Positions 1-10,217 of a stretch of DNA of 64,000 nucleotides are shown here, in pieces; within the stretch, counting starts at the first letter, position 1; each line of letters starts with the position of its first letter. The notes under the pieces were generated by a model that saw only the letters and a list, made by a program, of their open reading frames with translations, made no database searches and was not told the DNA's origin. The position numbers and the translations under genes were made by a program. Source of the DNA: Corynebacterium frankenforstense DSM 45800 (GTDB lineage Bacteria; Actinomycetota; Actinomycetes; Mycobacteriales; Mycobacteriaceae); NCBI RefSeq assembly GCF_001941485.1, contig NZ_CP009247.1:1240001-1304000 (forward strand), read 5' to 3'.

Positions 1-47
1 ACGGGCCCCGCGCCCGCGACCGCCCGGGGTGGAGAGGAAGAACCGTC

Positions 48-2816
48 ATGGTTGACGATCAAACCAACATGCAGGACGACATCCGGTTCCTCGGCCGCGT
101 CCTCGGCGAGGTCATCGCCGAGCAGGAGGGTCAGGAGACCTTCGACCTGGTCGAGAACTCGCGCCGGCGCGCCTTCGAGGTCGCCCGCGGCGAGGCCGAC
201 ATGTCCGACCTGGCCGCCATGTTCCACGACATCGAGGCCGAGAAGGCCCGCGACGTCATCCGCGCATTCAGCCACTTCGCCCTCATGGCGAACCTGGCCG
301 AGGACCTCTACGACGAGTCGGCCCGGCTGCACCGCCGCCAGGCCGGCGAGCCCGCCCCCGCATCCACCCTCGACGCGACCTGGCGCAAGCTGGCCGAGGC
401 CGGCGTCGACCCGGCGACGATCTCGCGGGAGTTCCCCGCCACGCAGGTCGCCCCGGTGCTCACCGCCCACCCGACCGAGACCCGCCGCCGCACCGTCTTC
501 GACGCCCAGAAGCACATCTCCGAGCTCATGCGCCGCCGGCGCGTGCTGCTGACGGCGGGGGAGAACGCCCTGACCGCCGGCGAGCTCGAGGAGATCGAGC
601 GCGACGTGCGCCGCCGCCTGACCATCCTGTGGCAGACCGCCCTGATCCGCGTCGCCCGTCCCCGCCTCGAAGACGAGGTCGAGGTCGGCCTGCGCTACTA
701 CAAGCTCTCGCTGCTGCAGGCCATCCCGAAGCTCAACCACGACGTCGTCAAGCTGCTCTCCGACTCCGCGGGCGCGCCCGTGCCGCAGCACCCGATCGTG
801 CAGCCCGGCTGCTGGATCGGCGCCGACCACGACGGCAACCCGTACGTCACCGGCACCACGCTCGACTACGCGGCCACCCGCGCCGCGGAGACCGTGCTGA
901 AGTACTACGCCGGCCAGCTGCACGACCTCGAGCACGAGCTGAGCCTGTCCGACCGGCTCGGCGAGGTCTCCGAGAAGCTCTACGCGCTGGCCGACGAGGG
1001 CCACAACGACGTGCCCTCGCGCGTCGACGAGCCCTACCGCCGCGCCGTCCACGGCGTGCGCGGCCGCATCCTGGCCACCACCGTCGGCCTGATCGGCCCC
1101 GACGCCGTCGAGGGCGACTGGTTCAAGGCCCACGAGCCCTACGCCGACGCCGAGGAGTTCCTCGCGGACCTCGACCTCATCGACTCCTGCCTGCGCGCGG
1201 AGCACGACGAGATCATCGCCGACGCCCGCCTGGCCGACCTGCGCGCCGCCGTGCGCACCTTCGGCTTCCACCTCTACGCCCTGGACATCCGCCAGAACTC
1301 CGAGAGCTACGAGGACGTGCTCACCGAGCTGTTCTCCCTGGCGCACGTGGCCGAGGACTACCGCGGCCTGGACGAGGACGCGAAGATCAAACTGCTGGTC
1401 GACGAGCTGCGCACCCCGCGCCCGCTCGTGCCGGCCGGCTACCACGACTTCACCGAGCCCACCGAGCGCGAGCTCGGCATCTTCCGCGCGGCCGCCGAGG
1501 CCGTCGACAAGTTCGGCCCCGAGATGGTGCCGCACTGCATCATCTCGATGGCCGCCTCGGTCAGCGACATCCTCGAGCCGATGGTCCTGCTCAAGGAGGT
1601 CGGCCTGATCCACGCCAACGGCGAGGACCCGACCGGTTCCGTCGACGTCATCCCGCTGTTCGAGACCATCGACGACCTCGAGGGCGGCGCCGACATCCTG
1701 CGCGCCGTCTGGTCCATCCCGCTCTACCGCACCTACCTGCGCAACCGGGGGGACCTCCAGGAGGTCATGCTCGGCTACTCCGACTCCAACAAGGACGGCG
1801 GCTACTTCGCCGCGAACTGGGCCCTGTTCAACGGCGAGACCCAGATCGTGCAGGCCTGCCGCGAGGAGGGCCTGCGCCTGCGGTTCTTCCACGGCCGCGG
1901 CGGCACCGTCGGCCGTGGCGGCGGACCGTCCTACGACGCGATCCTGGCCCAGCCAGCCGGCGCCGTGCAGGGCGCGGTGCGCGTCACCGAGCAGGGCGAG
2001 ATCATCTCCGCGAAGTACGGCTCGCCGGAGACGGCGCGCCGCAACCTCGAGGCGCTGGTCTCGGCCACGCTCGAGGCCTCGCTGATGGACGTCAACGACC
2101 TCGACGACCCGCAGCGCGCCGCCGAGATCATGACCTGGCTCTCGCACGCCAGCCAGGCGGCCTACACCCGCCTGGCCCACGAGGACCCCGGCTTCATCCA
2201 GTACTTCACCGAGTCGACCCCGGTCGCCGAGATCGGCAAGCTGAACATCGGCTCGCGCCCGTCGTCGCGCAAGCAGACCGAGTCGCTGGATGACCTGCGC
2301 GCCATCCCGTGGGTGCTGTCCTGGTCGCAGTCGCGCGTCATGCTGCCCGGCTGGTACGGCGTGGGCACCGCGCTGCGCGACTTCATCGAGCAGTCCGAGG
2401 ACCGCGACGCCGCGGTCGCCGAGCTGCGCGACCTGGCCGAGAACTGGCCGTTCTTCGCCTCGGTGATGTCCAACATGGCCCAGGTCATGGCCAAGGCGGA
2501 CATGAGCCTGGCGCAGATGTACGCCTCGCTGATCTCCGACCAGGATGTCGCCCGGCGCGTCTTCGACGCCATCCGCGCCGAGTACGAGCTGACCTGCGAG
2601 ATGTTCGCCAAGGTCACCGGCCGCGACGAGCTGCTCGCCGACAACCCCGAGCTGGCCCGCTCCGTGCGCGACCGCTTCCCGTACCTGCTGCCGCTCAACG
2701 TGCTGCAGGTCGAGCTGCTGCGCCGCTACCGCGCCGGCGACGAGGACCCGAAGGTCCCGCTGGGCATCCAGCTGGCCATGAACGGCCTGGCCACCGCCCT
2801 GCGCAACTCCGGCTAG
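48..2816 (+). CDS. ppc: Phosphoenolpyruvate carboxylase
   Basis: Cytosolic anaplerotic enzyme that carboxylates phosphoenolpyruvate to oxaloacetate. The 922-residue length is normal for bacterial PEPC. The catalytic histidine motif VLTAHPTETRRR is present (His about residue 141), as are the nucleotide/PEP loop GYSDSNKDGGY and the glycine-rich FFHGRGGTVGRGGGP near residue 613. The C-terminus, MNGLATALRNSG, is of the usual PEPC type. The ATG follows a purine-rich Shine-Dalgarno (gagaggaag). The upstream promoter is outside the window. A strong hairpin follows the stop and secG is next on the same strand. Identity is certain; allosteric behaviour cannot be read from the sequence. Confidence 0.98.
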   Translation: MVDDQTNMQDDIRFLGRVLGEVIAEQEGQETFDLVENSRRRAFEVARGEADMSDLAAMFHDIEAEKARDVIRAFSHFALMANLAEDLYDESARLHRRQAGEPAPASTLDATWRKLAEAGVDPATISREFPATQVAPVLTAHPTETRRRTVFDAQKHISELMRRRRVLLTAGENALTAGELEEIERDVRRRLTILWQTALIRVARPRLEDEVEVGLRYYKLSLLQAIPKLNHDVVKLLSDSAGAPVPQHPIVQPGCWIGADHDGNPYVTGTTLDYAATRAAETVLKYYAGQLHDLEHELSLSDRLGEVSEKLYALADEGHNDVPSRVDEPYRRAVHGVRGRILATTVGLIGPDAVEGDWFKAHEPYADAEEFLADLDLIDSCLRAEHDEIIADARLADLRAAVRTFGFHLYALDIRQNSESYEDVLTELFSLAHVAEDYRGLDEDAKIKLLVDELRTPRPLVPAGYHDFTEPTERELGIFRAAAEAVDKFGPEMVPHCIISMAASVSDILEPMVLLKEVGLIHANGEDPTGSVDVIPLFETIDDLEGGADILRAVWSIPLYRTYLRNRGDLQEVMLGYSDSNKDGGYFAANWALFNGETQIVQACREEGLRLRFFHGRGGTVGRGGGPSYDAILAQPAGAVQGAVRVTEQGEIISAKYGSPETARRNLEALVSATLEASLMDVNDLDDPQRAAEIMTWLSHASQAAYTRLAHEDPGFIQYFTESTPVAEIGKLNIGSRPSSRKQTESLDDLRAIPWVLSWSQSRVMLPGWYGVGTALRDFIEQSEDRDAAVAELRDLAENWPFFASVMSNMAQVMAKADMSLAQMYASLISDQDVARRVFDAIRAEYELTCEMFAKVTGRDELLADNPELARSVRDRFPYLLPLNVLQVELLRRYRAGDEDPKVPLGIQLAMNGLATALRNSG

Positions 2817-2828
2817 TCACGCCGGGAG

Positions 2829-2861
2829 GCCGCGGCGCGTCGGCAATCGACGCGCCGCGGC
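2829..2861 (+). terminator. Hairpin terminator after ppc
   Basis: A perfect 13-bp inverted repeat (GCCGCGGCGCGTC and its complement) encloses the 7-nt loop GGCAATC and starts 13 bp after the ppc stop. There is no T-run. The loop and its flanks match the dispersed repeat described at 11553-11595, in the opposite orientation. Confidence 0.75.
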
Positions 2862-2890
2862 ACGCGCCGCCCGGCAGGGCGGCGATGGTG

Positions 2891-2896
2891 TAGACT
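2891..2896 (+). promoter_or_regulatory. Probable -10 box for secG
   Basis: TAGACT lies 45 bp before the secG start, downstream of the ppc terminator, and fits the corynebacterial TANNNT -10 pattern. No convincing -35 is visible, which is common in this genus. Confidence 0.45.
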
Positions 2897-2941
2897 GTCC
2901 CAAGTCATTCAACCCGTCAGACAGAAGGGGACTTCACTTCA

Positions 2942-3175
2942 ATGATCCTCGCGCTCCAGATCGTGCTCGTGCTCAGCGCCGTGCTGATGTCGGTGTTCGT
3001 GCTCCTGCACAAGGGCAAGGGCGGCGGCCTGTCCAGCCTCTTCGGCGGCGGCGTGCAGTCCAACCTGTCGGGTTCCACCGTGGTGGAGAAGAACCTCGAC
3101 CGCTACACGGTGATCATGGCCCTCATCTGGATCCTGTGCATCGTGGCGCTGAACCTGCTGCAGGCCTACGCCTGA
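2942..3175 (+). CDS. secG: Preprotein translocase subunit SecG
   Basis: Small 77-residue subunit of the SecYEG membrane channel. Two hydrophobic segments (about residues 3-21 and 53-73) flank a glycine-rich cytoplasmic loop with KGKGGGLSSLFGGG, the hallmark of SecG. A Shine-Dalgarno (agaagggg) sits about 10 nt before the ATG. It stands alone between the ppc terminator and a bidirectional terminator facing pgl. The ppc-secG neighbourhood is typical of Corynebacterium. Confidence 0.96.
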   Translation: MILALQIVLVLSAVLMSVFVLLHKGKGGGLSSLFGGGVQSNLSGSTVVEKNLDRYTVIMALIWILCIVALNLLQAYA

Positions 3176-3195
3176 CGCACACCCACGATTGACGA

Positions 3196-3231
3196 CGACC
3201 CCGTCGCGCCCACCCGGGCGCGACGGGGTCG
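3196..3231. terminator. Bidirectional terminator between secG and pgl
   Basis: A perfect 16-bp inverted repeat (arms 3196-3211 and 3216-3231) with a 4-nt loop lies between the convergent secG and pgl genes, 20 bp after the secG stop. It can serve both strands. Confidence 0.85.
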
Positions 3232-3245
3232 CTGTCTTGCGTGGC

Positions 3246-3295
3246 GGGGCTCAGCCCAGCTCGCTGGCCCGGGGCTCAGCCCAGCTCGCCGGCCG
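3246..3295. repeat. 25-bp tandem duplication over the pgl stop codon
   Basis: Two adjacent 25-bp copies (3246-3270 and 3271-3295) differ at two positions. The inner copy contains the pgl stop (3276-3278) and its last codons. The outer copy repeats the same sequence beyond the stop, out of frame with it. Confidence 0.9.
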
Positions 3296-4088
3296 CGGCG
3301 TCGTCGAGGAAGAGCAGCGTCTCCGCGGCGCCGCGGGCGCCGGCGGCGGGCCACTCGGCCGGGCCGGCGCCCGCGGCCACGTGCGCGGCGGCCTCGGCCT
3401 TGCCCGCGCCGGCGACGAGCAGCCAGACGCGCTCGGCGCGCGCCACGCCGGTGAGCGTGATCGTGCCGCGGTGCGCCGGCGGCTTCGGTGAGTCGGTCAC
3501 GGCGAGCACCTCGGGGGCGTCGGCACGCGTGCCCGCGGTGTGCGGGAAGACGGAGTTGACGTGGCCCTCGCCGCCCATGCCCAGCAGGTGCAGGTCGAAG
3601 CCCCGCGGGGCGAACTCCTCGAGCACGGTGGCGTAGCGCTCGACGGCGGTCTCCAGGTCCAGGCCGTCACCGCCCGCCCGCCCGCCGCCGAGCCGCCAGC
3701 CGTGGATGTTGGCCTCGGGCACGCCGACGGCCTCGAGGAGCGCGGCGCGGGCCTGGCCCTCGTTGGACTCCGGGTCGGTGACCGGCACGTCGCGCTCGTC
3801 GCCGAAGAAGACCTCCACACGGCTCCAGTCGACGCGTAGGGCCGGGAAGGTCTCGGCCTGGGCGTCGGCGGCGGCGTCGAACTCGGCGAGCTTGGCCAGC
3901 AGGCCGGTGCCCGCGCCGCCGCCGGTGAGCACGACGCGCGCGACACCGTCGCCGTGGCGGCCGCCGCCCGGGGACTGCGCGGCGGCGACGACCTCGATGA
4001 AGCGGGTCGCGGCGGCCGTGGTCAGCTCCTCGAGGTCGGCGACACGCACGATCTCGGGGCGGGCGGGGTGGACGGGGGCGTCAGTCAT
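3276..4088 (-). CDS. pgl: 6-phosphogluconolactonase
   Basis: Hydrolyses 6-phosphoglucono-1,5-lactone to 6-phosphogluconate, the second step of the oxidative pentose-phosphate pathway. The 270-residue protein has the DevB/SOL features: VVLTGGGAGTGLLAKLAE near the N-terminus, a VEVFFGDERDVP segment, and HLLGMGGEGHVNSVFP, where the catalytic histidine is expected. It is the last gene of the minus-strand series tkt, tal, zwf, opcA, pgl, so it is probably co-transcribed with them. The ATG has a purine-rich Shine-Dalgarno. The stop codon lies in a 25-bp tandem duplication. Confidence 0.95.
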   Translation of the reverse strand: MTDAPVHPARPEIVRVADLEELTTAAATRFIEVVAAAQSPGGGRHGDGVARVVLTGGGAGTGLLAKLAEFDAAADAQAETFPALRVDWSRVEVFFGDERDVPVTDPESNEGQARAALLEAVGVPEANIHGWRLGGGRAGGDGLDLETAVERYATVLEEFAPRGFDLHLLGMGGEGHVNSVFPHTAGTRADAPEVLAVTDSPKPPAHRGTITLTGVARAERVWLLVAGAGKAEAAAHVAAGAGPAEWPAAGARGAAETLLFLDDAAAGELG

Positions 4089-4146
4089 TTCGGTTCTCCT
4101 TCTGTTGGGTCTGGCGGGCTCGGGGCCGGTCAGGCCGTAAGACGTG

Positions 4147-5073
4147 TCAGGCCCAGTTGAGGCGGCGGATGCCGTCGAGGGCGCCGGCGTAGGCGTCGTC
4201 GGGGTCGAGGTGGCGCAGCTCCTCGGACAGGCAGTCGGCCTGGGAGCGCTCGTTGAGGGCGACGAGCTGCGTCGCCGCGCCCGGCACCTCCACCTCGACG
4301 GTGTCCAGGGAGCGCTGGTCGATGACCAGCTCGCCGTCGGCGCGCGTCATGGTCAGGCGGATGCCGTGGCCGGTGTGGGTCTCGCGGGTGACCGGCACGC
4401 GCAGGCGGTCGGCCAGCCAGCCGGCGGCCAGGTCGACGCTGGAGCTGCCGGCCGGGCCGGAGATGTGCGCCTCGGTGATGTCGTGGTGCGGCGGCTGGTC
4501 GAGCGTGGAGGCCACGATCGCGCGCCACAGGGTGATGCGCGCCCAGGCCAGGTCGGAGTCGCCGGGGGAGTAGTGCTCGCGCTGCACAGCGAGGGCGTCG
4601 TCGTGGCCGCTGCAGCGGCTGTCGACGATGCGGCGCTGGGCGATGCGGCCGACCTTCGTCGCCGCCGGGTCGGCCGGGGCCGCCGAAGGCCACCAGCACA
4701 CGATCGGGGTGTCCGGCAGCAGCAGCGGGGTGACCACGCTGGCGGGGTGCTCGGCGACCTCGCCGTTCATGCGGATGACCACGAGCTCGCTGGCGCCGGC
4801 GTCGCCGCCGACGTGGATCTCGGCGTCGATGCAGGAGTCCTTGCCCTCCGGCAGCGGGCGGCCGTGGGCGGCGTCGAGGAGGACGAGCACGCGGGAGGGG
4901 TGCTCCCGGGAGGCGTCCTTGACGGTGCCGATGACGGACTCCAGGTTCTCGTCGGCGCCGGCGAGGACGATGAGGGTGAGCACGCGGCCCGTGGTCTGGG
5001 CGGTGGTCTCGTGCACGCGGACCAGGCGCCGGGCGATGTAGCCGGTCGAGGTGTCGGTGAGGATCTCGGTCAT
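4147..5073 (-). CDS. opcA: Glucose-6-phosphate dehydrogenase assembly protein OpcA
   Basis: OpcA is needed for assembly or activity of glucose-6-phosphate dehydrogenase in actinobacteria and cyanobacteria. The start is the ATG at 5073 (MTEILTDTSTGYIARRL), giving 308 residues, the usual length. The frame stays open upstream to 6720, but only because of high GC; that stretch is antisense-style coding over zwf, which is read in another frame. Recognisable features are RVLTLIVLAGADENLESVI, PDTPIVCWWPSAAP and a C-terminal HLDPDDAYAGALDGIRRLNW. It sits between zwf and pgl, as in all corynebacteria. Confidence 0.95.
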   Translation of the reverse strand: MTEILTDTSTGYIARRLVRVHETTAQTTGRVLTLIVLAGADENLESVIGTVKDASREHPSRVLVLLDAAHGRPLPEGKDSCIDAEIHVGGDAGASELVVIRMNGEVAEHPASVVTPLLLPDTPIVCWWPSAAPADPAATKVGRIAQRRIVDSRCSGHDDALAVQREHYSPGDSDLAWARITLWRAIVASTLDQPPHHDITEAHISGPAGSSSVDLAAGWLADRLRVPVTRETHTGHGIRLTMTRADGELVIDQRSLDTVEVEVPGAATQLVALNERSQADCLSEELRHLDPDDAYAGALDGIRRLNWA

Positions 5074-5153
5074 GGTGTCTCTTTCACTGCGGACGGGGTC
5101 GGTCTCCGGGGCGGGCTTGGCGGGCCGCGCTGGGCGTGCGGGCTGCGCGCCCG

Positions 5154-6710
5154 TCACGGGCGGCGCCAGGTGCGGCCGTGGCGCGCGAGCATCCGCTCGG
5201 CGGAGGCCGGACCCCACGTGCCGGCCGGGTAGGTGTCGGGGCGGCCGTGGGCGGCCCAGTACTCGAGGACGGGGTCGAGGATCTTCCAGGACAGCTCGAC
5301 CTCGGTGTTGGTCGGGAAGAGGCTGGCCTCGCCGAGCAGCACGTCGAGGATGAGGCGCTCGTAGGCCTCGGGGGAGTCGGAGGTGAAGTTCTCCGAGTAG
5401 GAGAAGTCCATGTTGACGTCGCGGACCTCCATCGAGGATCCCGGGACCTTCGAGCCGAAGCGCATGAGCACGCCCTCGTCGGGCTGGACGCGGATGACCA
5501 CCGCGTTCGGGCCCAGGGCGGCGGTCTGCTCGTCGCGGAAGGGCTGGTGCGGCGGCATCTTGAACACGAGCGCGATCTCGGTGACGCGCCGGCCGAGGCG
5601 CTTGCCGGTGCGCAGGTAGAACGGCACGCCGGCCCAGCGGCGCGAGCCGATCTCCACGGTCAGCGCGGCGAAGGTCTCGGTGGTCGACTCCGGGTCGAAG
5701 CCCTCCTCCTCGCGCAGGCCGGGCACCTTCTCGGAGCCCTGCCAGCCGGGGCCGTACTGGCCGCGGGCCGTCGTCTCGTCGAAGGGCTCGACCGGGGCGG
5801 CGGCGCGCAGCACCTTGATCTTCTCGGCGCGCAGCTGCGCGGGGTCGAAGGCCACCGGCTCCTCCATGGCCACCAGCGCGGCCAGCTGGATCAGGTGGTT
5901 CTGGATGACGTCGCGGGCCGCACCGATGCCGTCGTAGTAGCCGGCGCGCCCGCCGAGGCCGATGTCCTCGGCCATGGTGATCTGGACGTGGTCGATGTAG
6001 CGGGCGTCCCAGAACGGCTCGAAGAGCTGGTTGGCGAAGCGCAGCGCCAGGATGTTCTGGACCGTCTCCTTGCCCAGGTAGTGGTCGATGCGGAAGACGG
6101 ACTCCTCGGGGAAGACCGAGTTGATCGTCCGGTTCAGCTCCCTCGCGCTGGCCAGGTCGTGGCCGAAGGGCTTCTCGACGATCACGCGGCGCCACGAGCC
6201 GTCGGAGCCGGCGGCCAGGCCGGAGCGGTCCAGCTGGGCGCAGACGTCGGCGAAGCTGCCCGGCGGCACCGAGAGGTAGAACGCCCAGTTGCCGCCGGTG
6301 CCGCGGGTGCGGTCCATCTCGGCGAGGGTGTCGGCGAGCCGGTCGAAGGAGGCGTCGTCGTCGAAGGTGCCGGTCACGAAGTGCATGCCGGCCGAGAGGC
6401 GCTCCCAGACGTTGTCGTCCCAGGGGGTGCGCGCGCCGTCGAGCACGGCGGCGCGGACGTGGTCCTCGAAGTCCTGCTTGGACCACTCGCGGCGGCCGAA
6501 GCCGACGAGGGTGAACCCGGCGGGCAGCAGGCCGCGGTTGGCCAGGTCGTAGACGGCGGGCAGGAGCTTGCGGCGCGAGAGGTCGCCGGTCACGCCGAAG
6601 ATGACCATCCCGGAGGCACCGGCGATGCGCGGCAGGCGGGTGTCGTGCGGGTTGCGCAGCGGGTTGGTCCAGTCGGCGGGGCTGTGGGGAGCGGTCACGG
6701 GGACGGTCAC
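5154..6710 (-). CDS. zwf: Glucose-6-phosphate 1-dehydrogenase
   Basis: Oxidises glucose-6-phosphate to 6-phosphogluconolactone with NADP, the entry to the pentose-phosphate pathway. At 518 residues it is of normal length. The Rossmann motif is IFGVTGDLSRRKLLP, and the active-site signature RIDHYLGKETVQN (catalytic His and substrate Lys) falls near residue 205. The C-terminus includes SWKILDPVLEYWA. It lies between tal and opcA on the minus strand, with a GC-rich hairpin in the tal-zwf gap. Together with OpcA and Pgl it forms the NADPH-producing branch. Confidence 0.97.
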   Translation of the reverse strand: MTVPVTAPHSPADWTNPLRNPHDTRLPRIAGASGMVIFGVTGDLSRRKLLPAVYDLANRGLLPAGFTLVGFGRREWSKQDFEDHVRAAVLDGARTPWDDNVWERLSAGMHFVTGTFDDDASFDRLADTLAEMDRTRGTGGNWAFYLSVPPGSFADVCAQLDRSGLAAGSDGSWRRVIVEKPFGHDLASARELNRTINSVFPEESVFRIDHYLGKETVQNILALRFANQLFEPFWDARYIDHVQITMAEDIGLGGRAGYYDGIGAARDVIQNHLIQLAALVAMEEPVAFDPAQLRAEKIKVLRAAAPVEPFDETTARGQYGPGWQGSEKVPGLREEEGFDPESTTETFAALTVEIGSRRWAGVPFYLRTGKRLGRRVTEIALVFKMPPHQPFRDEQTAALGPNAVVIRVQPDEGVLMRFGSKVPGSSMEVRDVNMDFSYSENFTSDSPEAYERLILDVLLGEASLFPTNTEVELSWKILDPVLEYWAAHGRPDTYPAGTWGPASAERMLARHGRTWRRP

Positions 6711-6834
6711 GGCCTTTCATCAGGGCCGCCCGTGGCGCGTCTGGGCGTCCGGCGGGCGGGGTCGAGCGGGCGGTCTAAGGGTAAGGAGGGGGATCAGCGG
6801 GGGAGTGCACGGGGTGCCGGGTCCTGACGGCGCT

Positions 6835-6870
6835 GCCCCGCCCGGGACACCGCGGGGTCTCGGGCGGGGC
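6835..6870 (-). terminator. Intercistronic hairpin between tal and zwf
   Basis: GCCCCGCCCG pairs with CGGGCGGGGC (plus GAC/GTC inside), forming a GC-rich hairpin in the 184-bp tal-zwf gap. It lacks a T-run, so it may be an attenuator or mRNA stabiliser rather than a full terminator. The rest of the gap is G-rich with no gene. Confidence 0.5.
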
Positions 6871-6894
6871 GGGGCGGGGTCGGGCGCTTGAGGA

Positions 6895-7977
6895 TCAGGC
6901 CAGCTGCTGGGCCATCTTCTCGAGCAGCTCGGACCAGGAGGCGACGAACTTCTCGACGCCCTCGCGCTCGAGCACTACGAAGACGTCGTCGACGTCGATG
7001 CCCACGGCGCGCAGCTTTTCGAAGACCTCGGCGGCTTCGTCGGCGGTGCCGTTGAGGGTGTCACCGTGGACGTTGTCGCCGGCCAGGGCGGCGTCGATGG
7101 TCTTCTCCGGCATGGTGTTGACCGTGTTCGGGCCGGCCAGCTCCACGACGTAGAGGTCGGCCGGGTACTCCGGGTTCTTCACGCCGGTCGAGGCCCACAG
7201 CGGGCGCTGGACGTTGGCGCCCTCGGGCAGCTCGGCGGCCTCGAAGAACTTCAGGTACTCCGCGTAGGCGAGGCGGGCGTTGGCCACGCCGGCCTTGCCG
7301 CGCAGGGCCAGGGCCTCCTCGGAGCCGATGGCCTCGAGGCGCTTGTCGATCTCGGTGTCCACGCGCGAGACGAAGAAAGACGCGACGGAGTGGATCTTGG
7401 AGACGTCGTGGCCGTTCCCGGCGGCGCGCTTGATGCCGTCGGCGAAGGCCTGCATGACGGCGCGGTAGCGCTCGACGGAGAAGATCAGCGTGACGTTGAC
7501 GCTGATGCCCTCGGCCAGGGCGTCGGTCACGGCGGGCAGGGAGGCCTCGGTCGCCGGGATCTTGATCATCACGTTCGGGCGGTCCACCTTGGCCCACAGC
7601 TCCTTGGCCTGGGCCAGGGTGCGGTCGGCGTCGTCGGAGATGCGTGGGTCGACTTCGATGGAGACGCGGCCGTCCTTGCCGCCGGAGCGCTCGTAGATCT
7701 CGGCGAAGACGTCGCAGGCGTCGCGGACGTCGTCGATGCTCATCGCGTAGACGGCGGTGTCGACGTCGGCGCCGGCGGCCTTGAGCTCCGCGATCTGGGT
7801 GTCGTAGGCGGTGCCCTTCGACATCGAGGCGGCGAAGATCGCCGGGTTGGTGGTCACACCCACGACGGACTTGTCCTTGATCACCTCGGCCAGGTTGCCG
7901 GAGGTGATGCGGTCGCGGGAGAGGTCGTCGAGCCAGGTGGAGGTGCCCACCGAGGCAAGATCGTCGATGGCGGTCAT
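6895..7977 (-). CDS. tal: Transaldolase
   Basis: Transfers a dihydroxyacetone unit between sugar phosphates in the non-oxidative pentose-phosphate pathway. The 360-residue length is that of the actinobacterial transaldolase class. Key motifs are [13 protein letters not shown] near residue 40, [12 protein letters not shown], and the Schiff-base lysine in [12 protein letters not shown] near residue 139. The ATG has a Shine-Dalgarno (taggaaga). It sits between tkt and zwf on the minus strand, probably in one operon. Confidence 0.97.
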   Translation of the reverse strand: MTAIDDLASVGTSTWLDDLSRDRITSGNLAEVIKDKSVVGVTTNPAIFAASMSKGTAYDTQIAELKAAGADVDTAVYAMSIDDVRDACDVFAEIYERSGGKDGRVSIEVDPRISDDADRTLAQAKELWAKVDRPNVMIKIPATEASLPAVTDALAEGISVNVTLIFSVERYRAVMQAFADGIKRAAGNGHDVSKIHSVASFFVSRVDTEIDKRLEAIGSEEALALRGKAGVANARLAYAEYLKFFEAAELPEGANVQRPLWASTGVKNPEYPADLYVVELAGPNTVNTMPEKTIDAALAGDNVHGDTLNGTADEAAEVFEKLRAVGIDVDDVFVVLEREGVEKFVASWSELLEKMAQQLA

Positions 7978-8120
7978 GTGGATCTTCCTAACTTCTGGTG
8001 TGTCGACCGGGAGAACGTGTCGACGGGTTCAACAGGTGTCGCTGTGCGGGCCCGGGAGGCCCCGGAAGGCCCCGGGCCCGGGACCCGGCGGCACCGGGGA
8101 GGCACCGCCGGGGGAGTCGG

Positions 8121-10217
8121 TCAGGCGTCCAGGGAGGCGCGGGCGGCGTCGTGGACGGCGTCCACGGTGAAGCCGAAGCGCTCGAAGAGCTCGGCGGCCG
8201 GGGCGGAGGCGCCGTAGTGCTCCAGGGAGACGGCGCGGCCGCGCTGGCCGAGCCAGCGGTACCACGGCATCGCGATGCCGGCCTCGACGGAGACGCGGGC
8301 GGTGACCTCGGGCGGCAGGACCTCGTCGATGTAGGCCTGGTCCTGCTCGGCGAACCAGTCCATGCAGGGCACGGAGACGACGCGGGCGGCGGTGCCCTCG
8401 GACTCGAGGCGCTCGGCGGCCTTGACGGCCAGCTGGACCTCGGAGCCGGTGGCCATGAGGATCACGTCCGGGGTCTCCTTGGAGCCCTCGACCAGGACGT
8501 AGGCGCCGCGCTCGACGCCCTTCATCGCCTTCTCGCGGGTGCCCTCGAGCACCGGCAGGTTCTGGCGCGACAGCGCCAGGCCCTTCGGGCCGAAGCCGTC
8601 GTGGGCCAGGGCGGCGCGCCAGGCGGCGGCCGTCTCGTTGGCGTCGGCCGGGCGCAGCACCGCCAGGTTCGGGATGGCGCGCAGGGCGGCGAGGATCTCG
8701 ACCGGCTGGTGGGTCGGGCCGTCCTCGCCCAGGCCGATGGAGTCGTGGGTCCACACGTAGTAGGAGTTGACCTTCATCAGGGCGCCGAGGCGCACGGCCG
8801 GACGCATGTAGTCCGAGAAGATCAGGAACGTGCCGCCGTAGGGGCGGGTCGGGCCGTGCAGGGCGATGCCGTTGAGGATCGAGCCCATGGCGTGCTCGCG
8901 GATGCCGAAGTGCAGGGTGCGGCCGTAGGGCTCGGCGGACCAGGTGTCCGTGGAGATCGACTTCGGGCCGAAGGAGGGCGAGCCCTCGATGGTGGTGTTG
9001 TTCGAGCCGGCCAGGTCGGCGGAGCCGCCCCACAGCTCGGGCAGGGTCTTGCCCAGGGCCTGGAGCACGGCGGAGGAGGCCTTGCGGGTGGCGATGCCCT
9101 TCTCGTCGGGCTCCCAGGTCGGCAGCTCGGCGTCCCAGCCCTCCGGCAGCTCGCCGGCGGTCAGGCGGTCGAACAGCGCCTTGCGCTCCGGGTTGGCCTC
9201 GGCCCAGGCGTCGAACTTCTTCTGCCACTCGGCGTGGCGGGCCGCGCCGCGCTCGCGCAGCTCGCGGGTGTGGGCCAGCACCTCGTCGTCGACGTCGAAG
9301 CTCTTCTCCGGGTCGAAGCCGAGCTCCTTCTTGACGGCGGCGACCTCGTCGGCGCCCAGCGCGGCGCCGTGGGAGGCGCCGGTGTTCATCTTGTTCGGGG
9401 CCGGGTAGCCGATGACGGTGCGCACGCGGATGAAGGACGGACGGCTCGTGTCCTTCTTGGCCTCCTCGACGGCCTCGAGGATCGCGGTGACGTCCTCGCC
9501 ACCCTCGACGTCGAGCACCTGCCAGCCGTAGGCGGCGTAGCGGGCCGGCACGTCCTCGTTGAAGGCGATGTCGGTGTCGTCCTCGATCGAGATGTCGTTG
9601 TCGTCGTAGAAGACGATGAGGTTGCCCAGCTGCTGGGTGCCGGCCAGCGAGCTGGCCTCGGAGGTGACACCCTCCTGGAGGTCGCCGTCGGAGGCGATGA
9701 CGTAGATGTAGTGGTCGAAGGGCGACTCGCCCTCCGGGGCCTCCGGGTCGAACAGGCCGCGCTCGCGGCGCGAGGCCATGGCCATGCCCACGGCGGAGGC
9801 CAGGCCCTGGCCCAGCGGGCCGGTGGTGATCTCGACGCCGTCGGTGTCGCGGTACTCGGGGTGGCCCGGGGTCTTCGAGCCCCAGGTGCGCAGCTCCTTG
9901 AGGTCCTGCAGCTCCAGGCCGAACCCGCCCAGGAAGAGCTGGACGTACTGGGTCAGCGAGGAGTGGCCGCAGGAGAGCACGAACCGGTCGCGGCCGGTCC
10001 AGTGCACGTCAGACGGGTCGTGGTCCATGACCCGCTGGTAGAGGGTGTAGGCGAGCGGAGCGAGGCTCATCGCGGTGCCGGGGTGGCCCGACCCGCACTT
10101 CTCGACGGCGTCGGCCGCCAGGATGCGGGCGGTGTCGACGGCACGGGTGTCGGTGTCCGTCCAGTCGTCCGGGTACCGACGCTCCGTCAGTGCCTGCAGT
10201 TCAGGAGAAAGGCTCAC
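8121..10217 (-). CDS. tkt: Transketolase
   Basis: Thiamine-diphosphate enzyme that moves two-carbon ketol units in the pentose-phosphate pathway. At 698 residues it is of normal length. Signatures seen are [18 protein letters not shown] near the N-terminus, the ThDP/Mg motif [14 protein letters not shown] running to VFYDDND, and [18 protein letters not shown] in the pyrimidine-binding domain. The start is GTG at 10217 with Shine-Dalgarno AGAGGA 8 nt upstream. It is the first gene of the pentose-phosphate series and diverges from ctaB across a 331-bp regulatory region. Confidence 0.97.
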   Translation of the reverse strand: MSLSPELQALTERRYPDDWTDTDTRAVDTARILAADAVEKCGSGHPGTAMSLAPLAYTLYQRVMDHDPSDVHWTGRDRFVLSCGHSSLTQYVQLFLGGFGLELQDLKELRTWGSKTPGHPEYRDTDGVEITTGPLGQGLASAVGMAMASRRERGLFDPEAPEGESPFDHYIYVIASDGDLQEGVTSEASSLAGTQQLGNLIVFYDDNDISIEDDTDIAFNEDVPARYAAYGWQVLDVEGGEDVTAILEAVEEAKKDTSRPSFIRVRTVIGYPAPNKMNTGASHGAALGADEVAAVKKELGFDPEKSFDVDDEVLAHTRELRERGAARHAEWQKKFDAWAEANPERKALFDRLTAGELPEGWDAELPTWEPDEKGIATRKASSAVLQALGKTLPELWGGSADLAGSNNTTIEGSPSFGPKSISTDTWSAEPYGRTLHFGIREHAMGSILNGIALHGPTRPYGGTFLIFSDYMRPAVRLGALMKVNSYYVWTHDSIGLGEDGPTHQPVEILAALRAIPNLAVLRPADANETAAAWRAALAHDGFGPKGLALSRQNLPVLEGTREKAMKGVERGAYVLVEGSKETPDVILMATGSEVQLAVKAAERLESEGTAARVVSVPCMDWFAEQDQAYIDEVLPPEVTARVSVEAGIAMPWYRWLGQRGRAVSLEHYGASAPAAELFERFGFTVDAVHDAARASLDA

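Noticed and set aside
4147..6720. Apparent 857-residue fusion of an upstream segment to OpcA
   Set aside because: The part upstream of 5073 is an out-of-frame reading of zwf with Arg/Pro-rich composition; OpcA homology begins at the ATG at 5073 and zwf is intact in its own frame.
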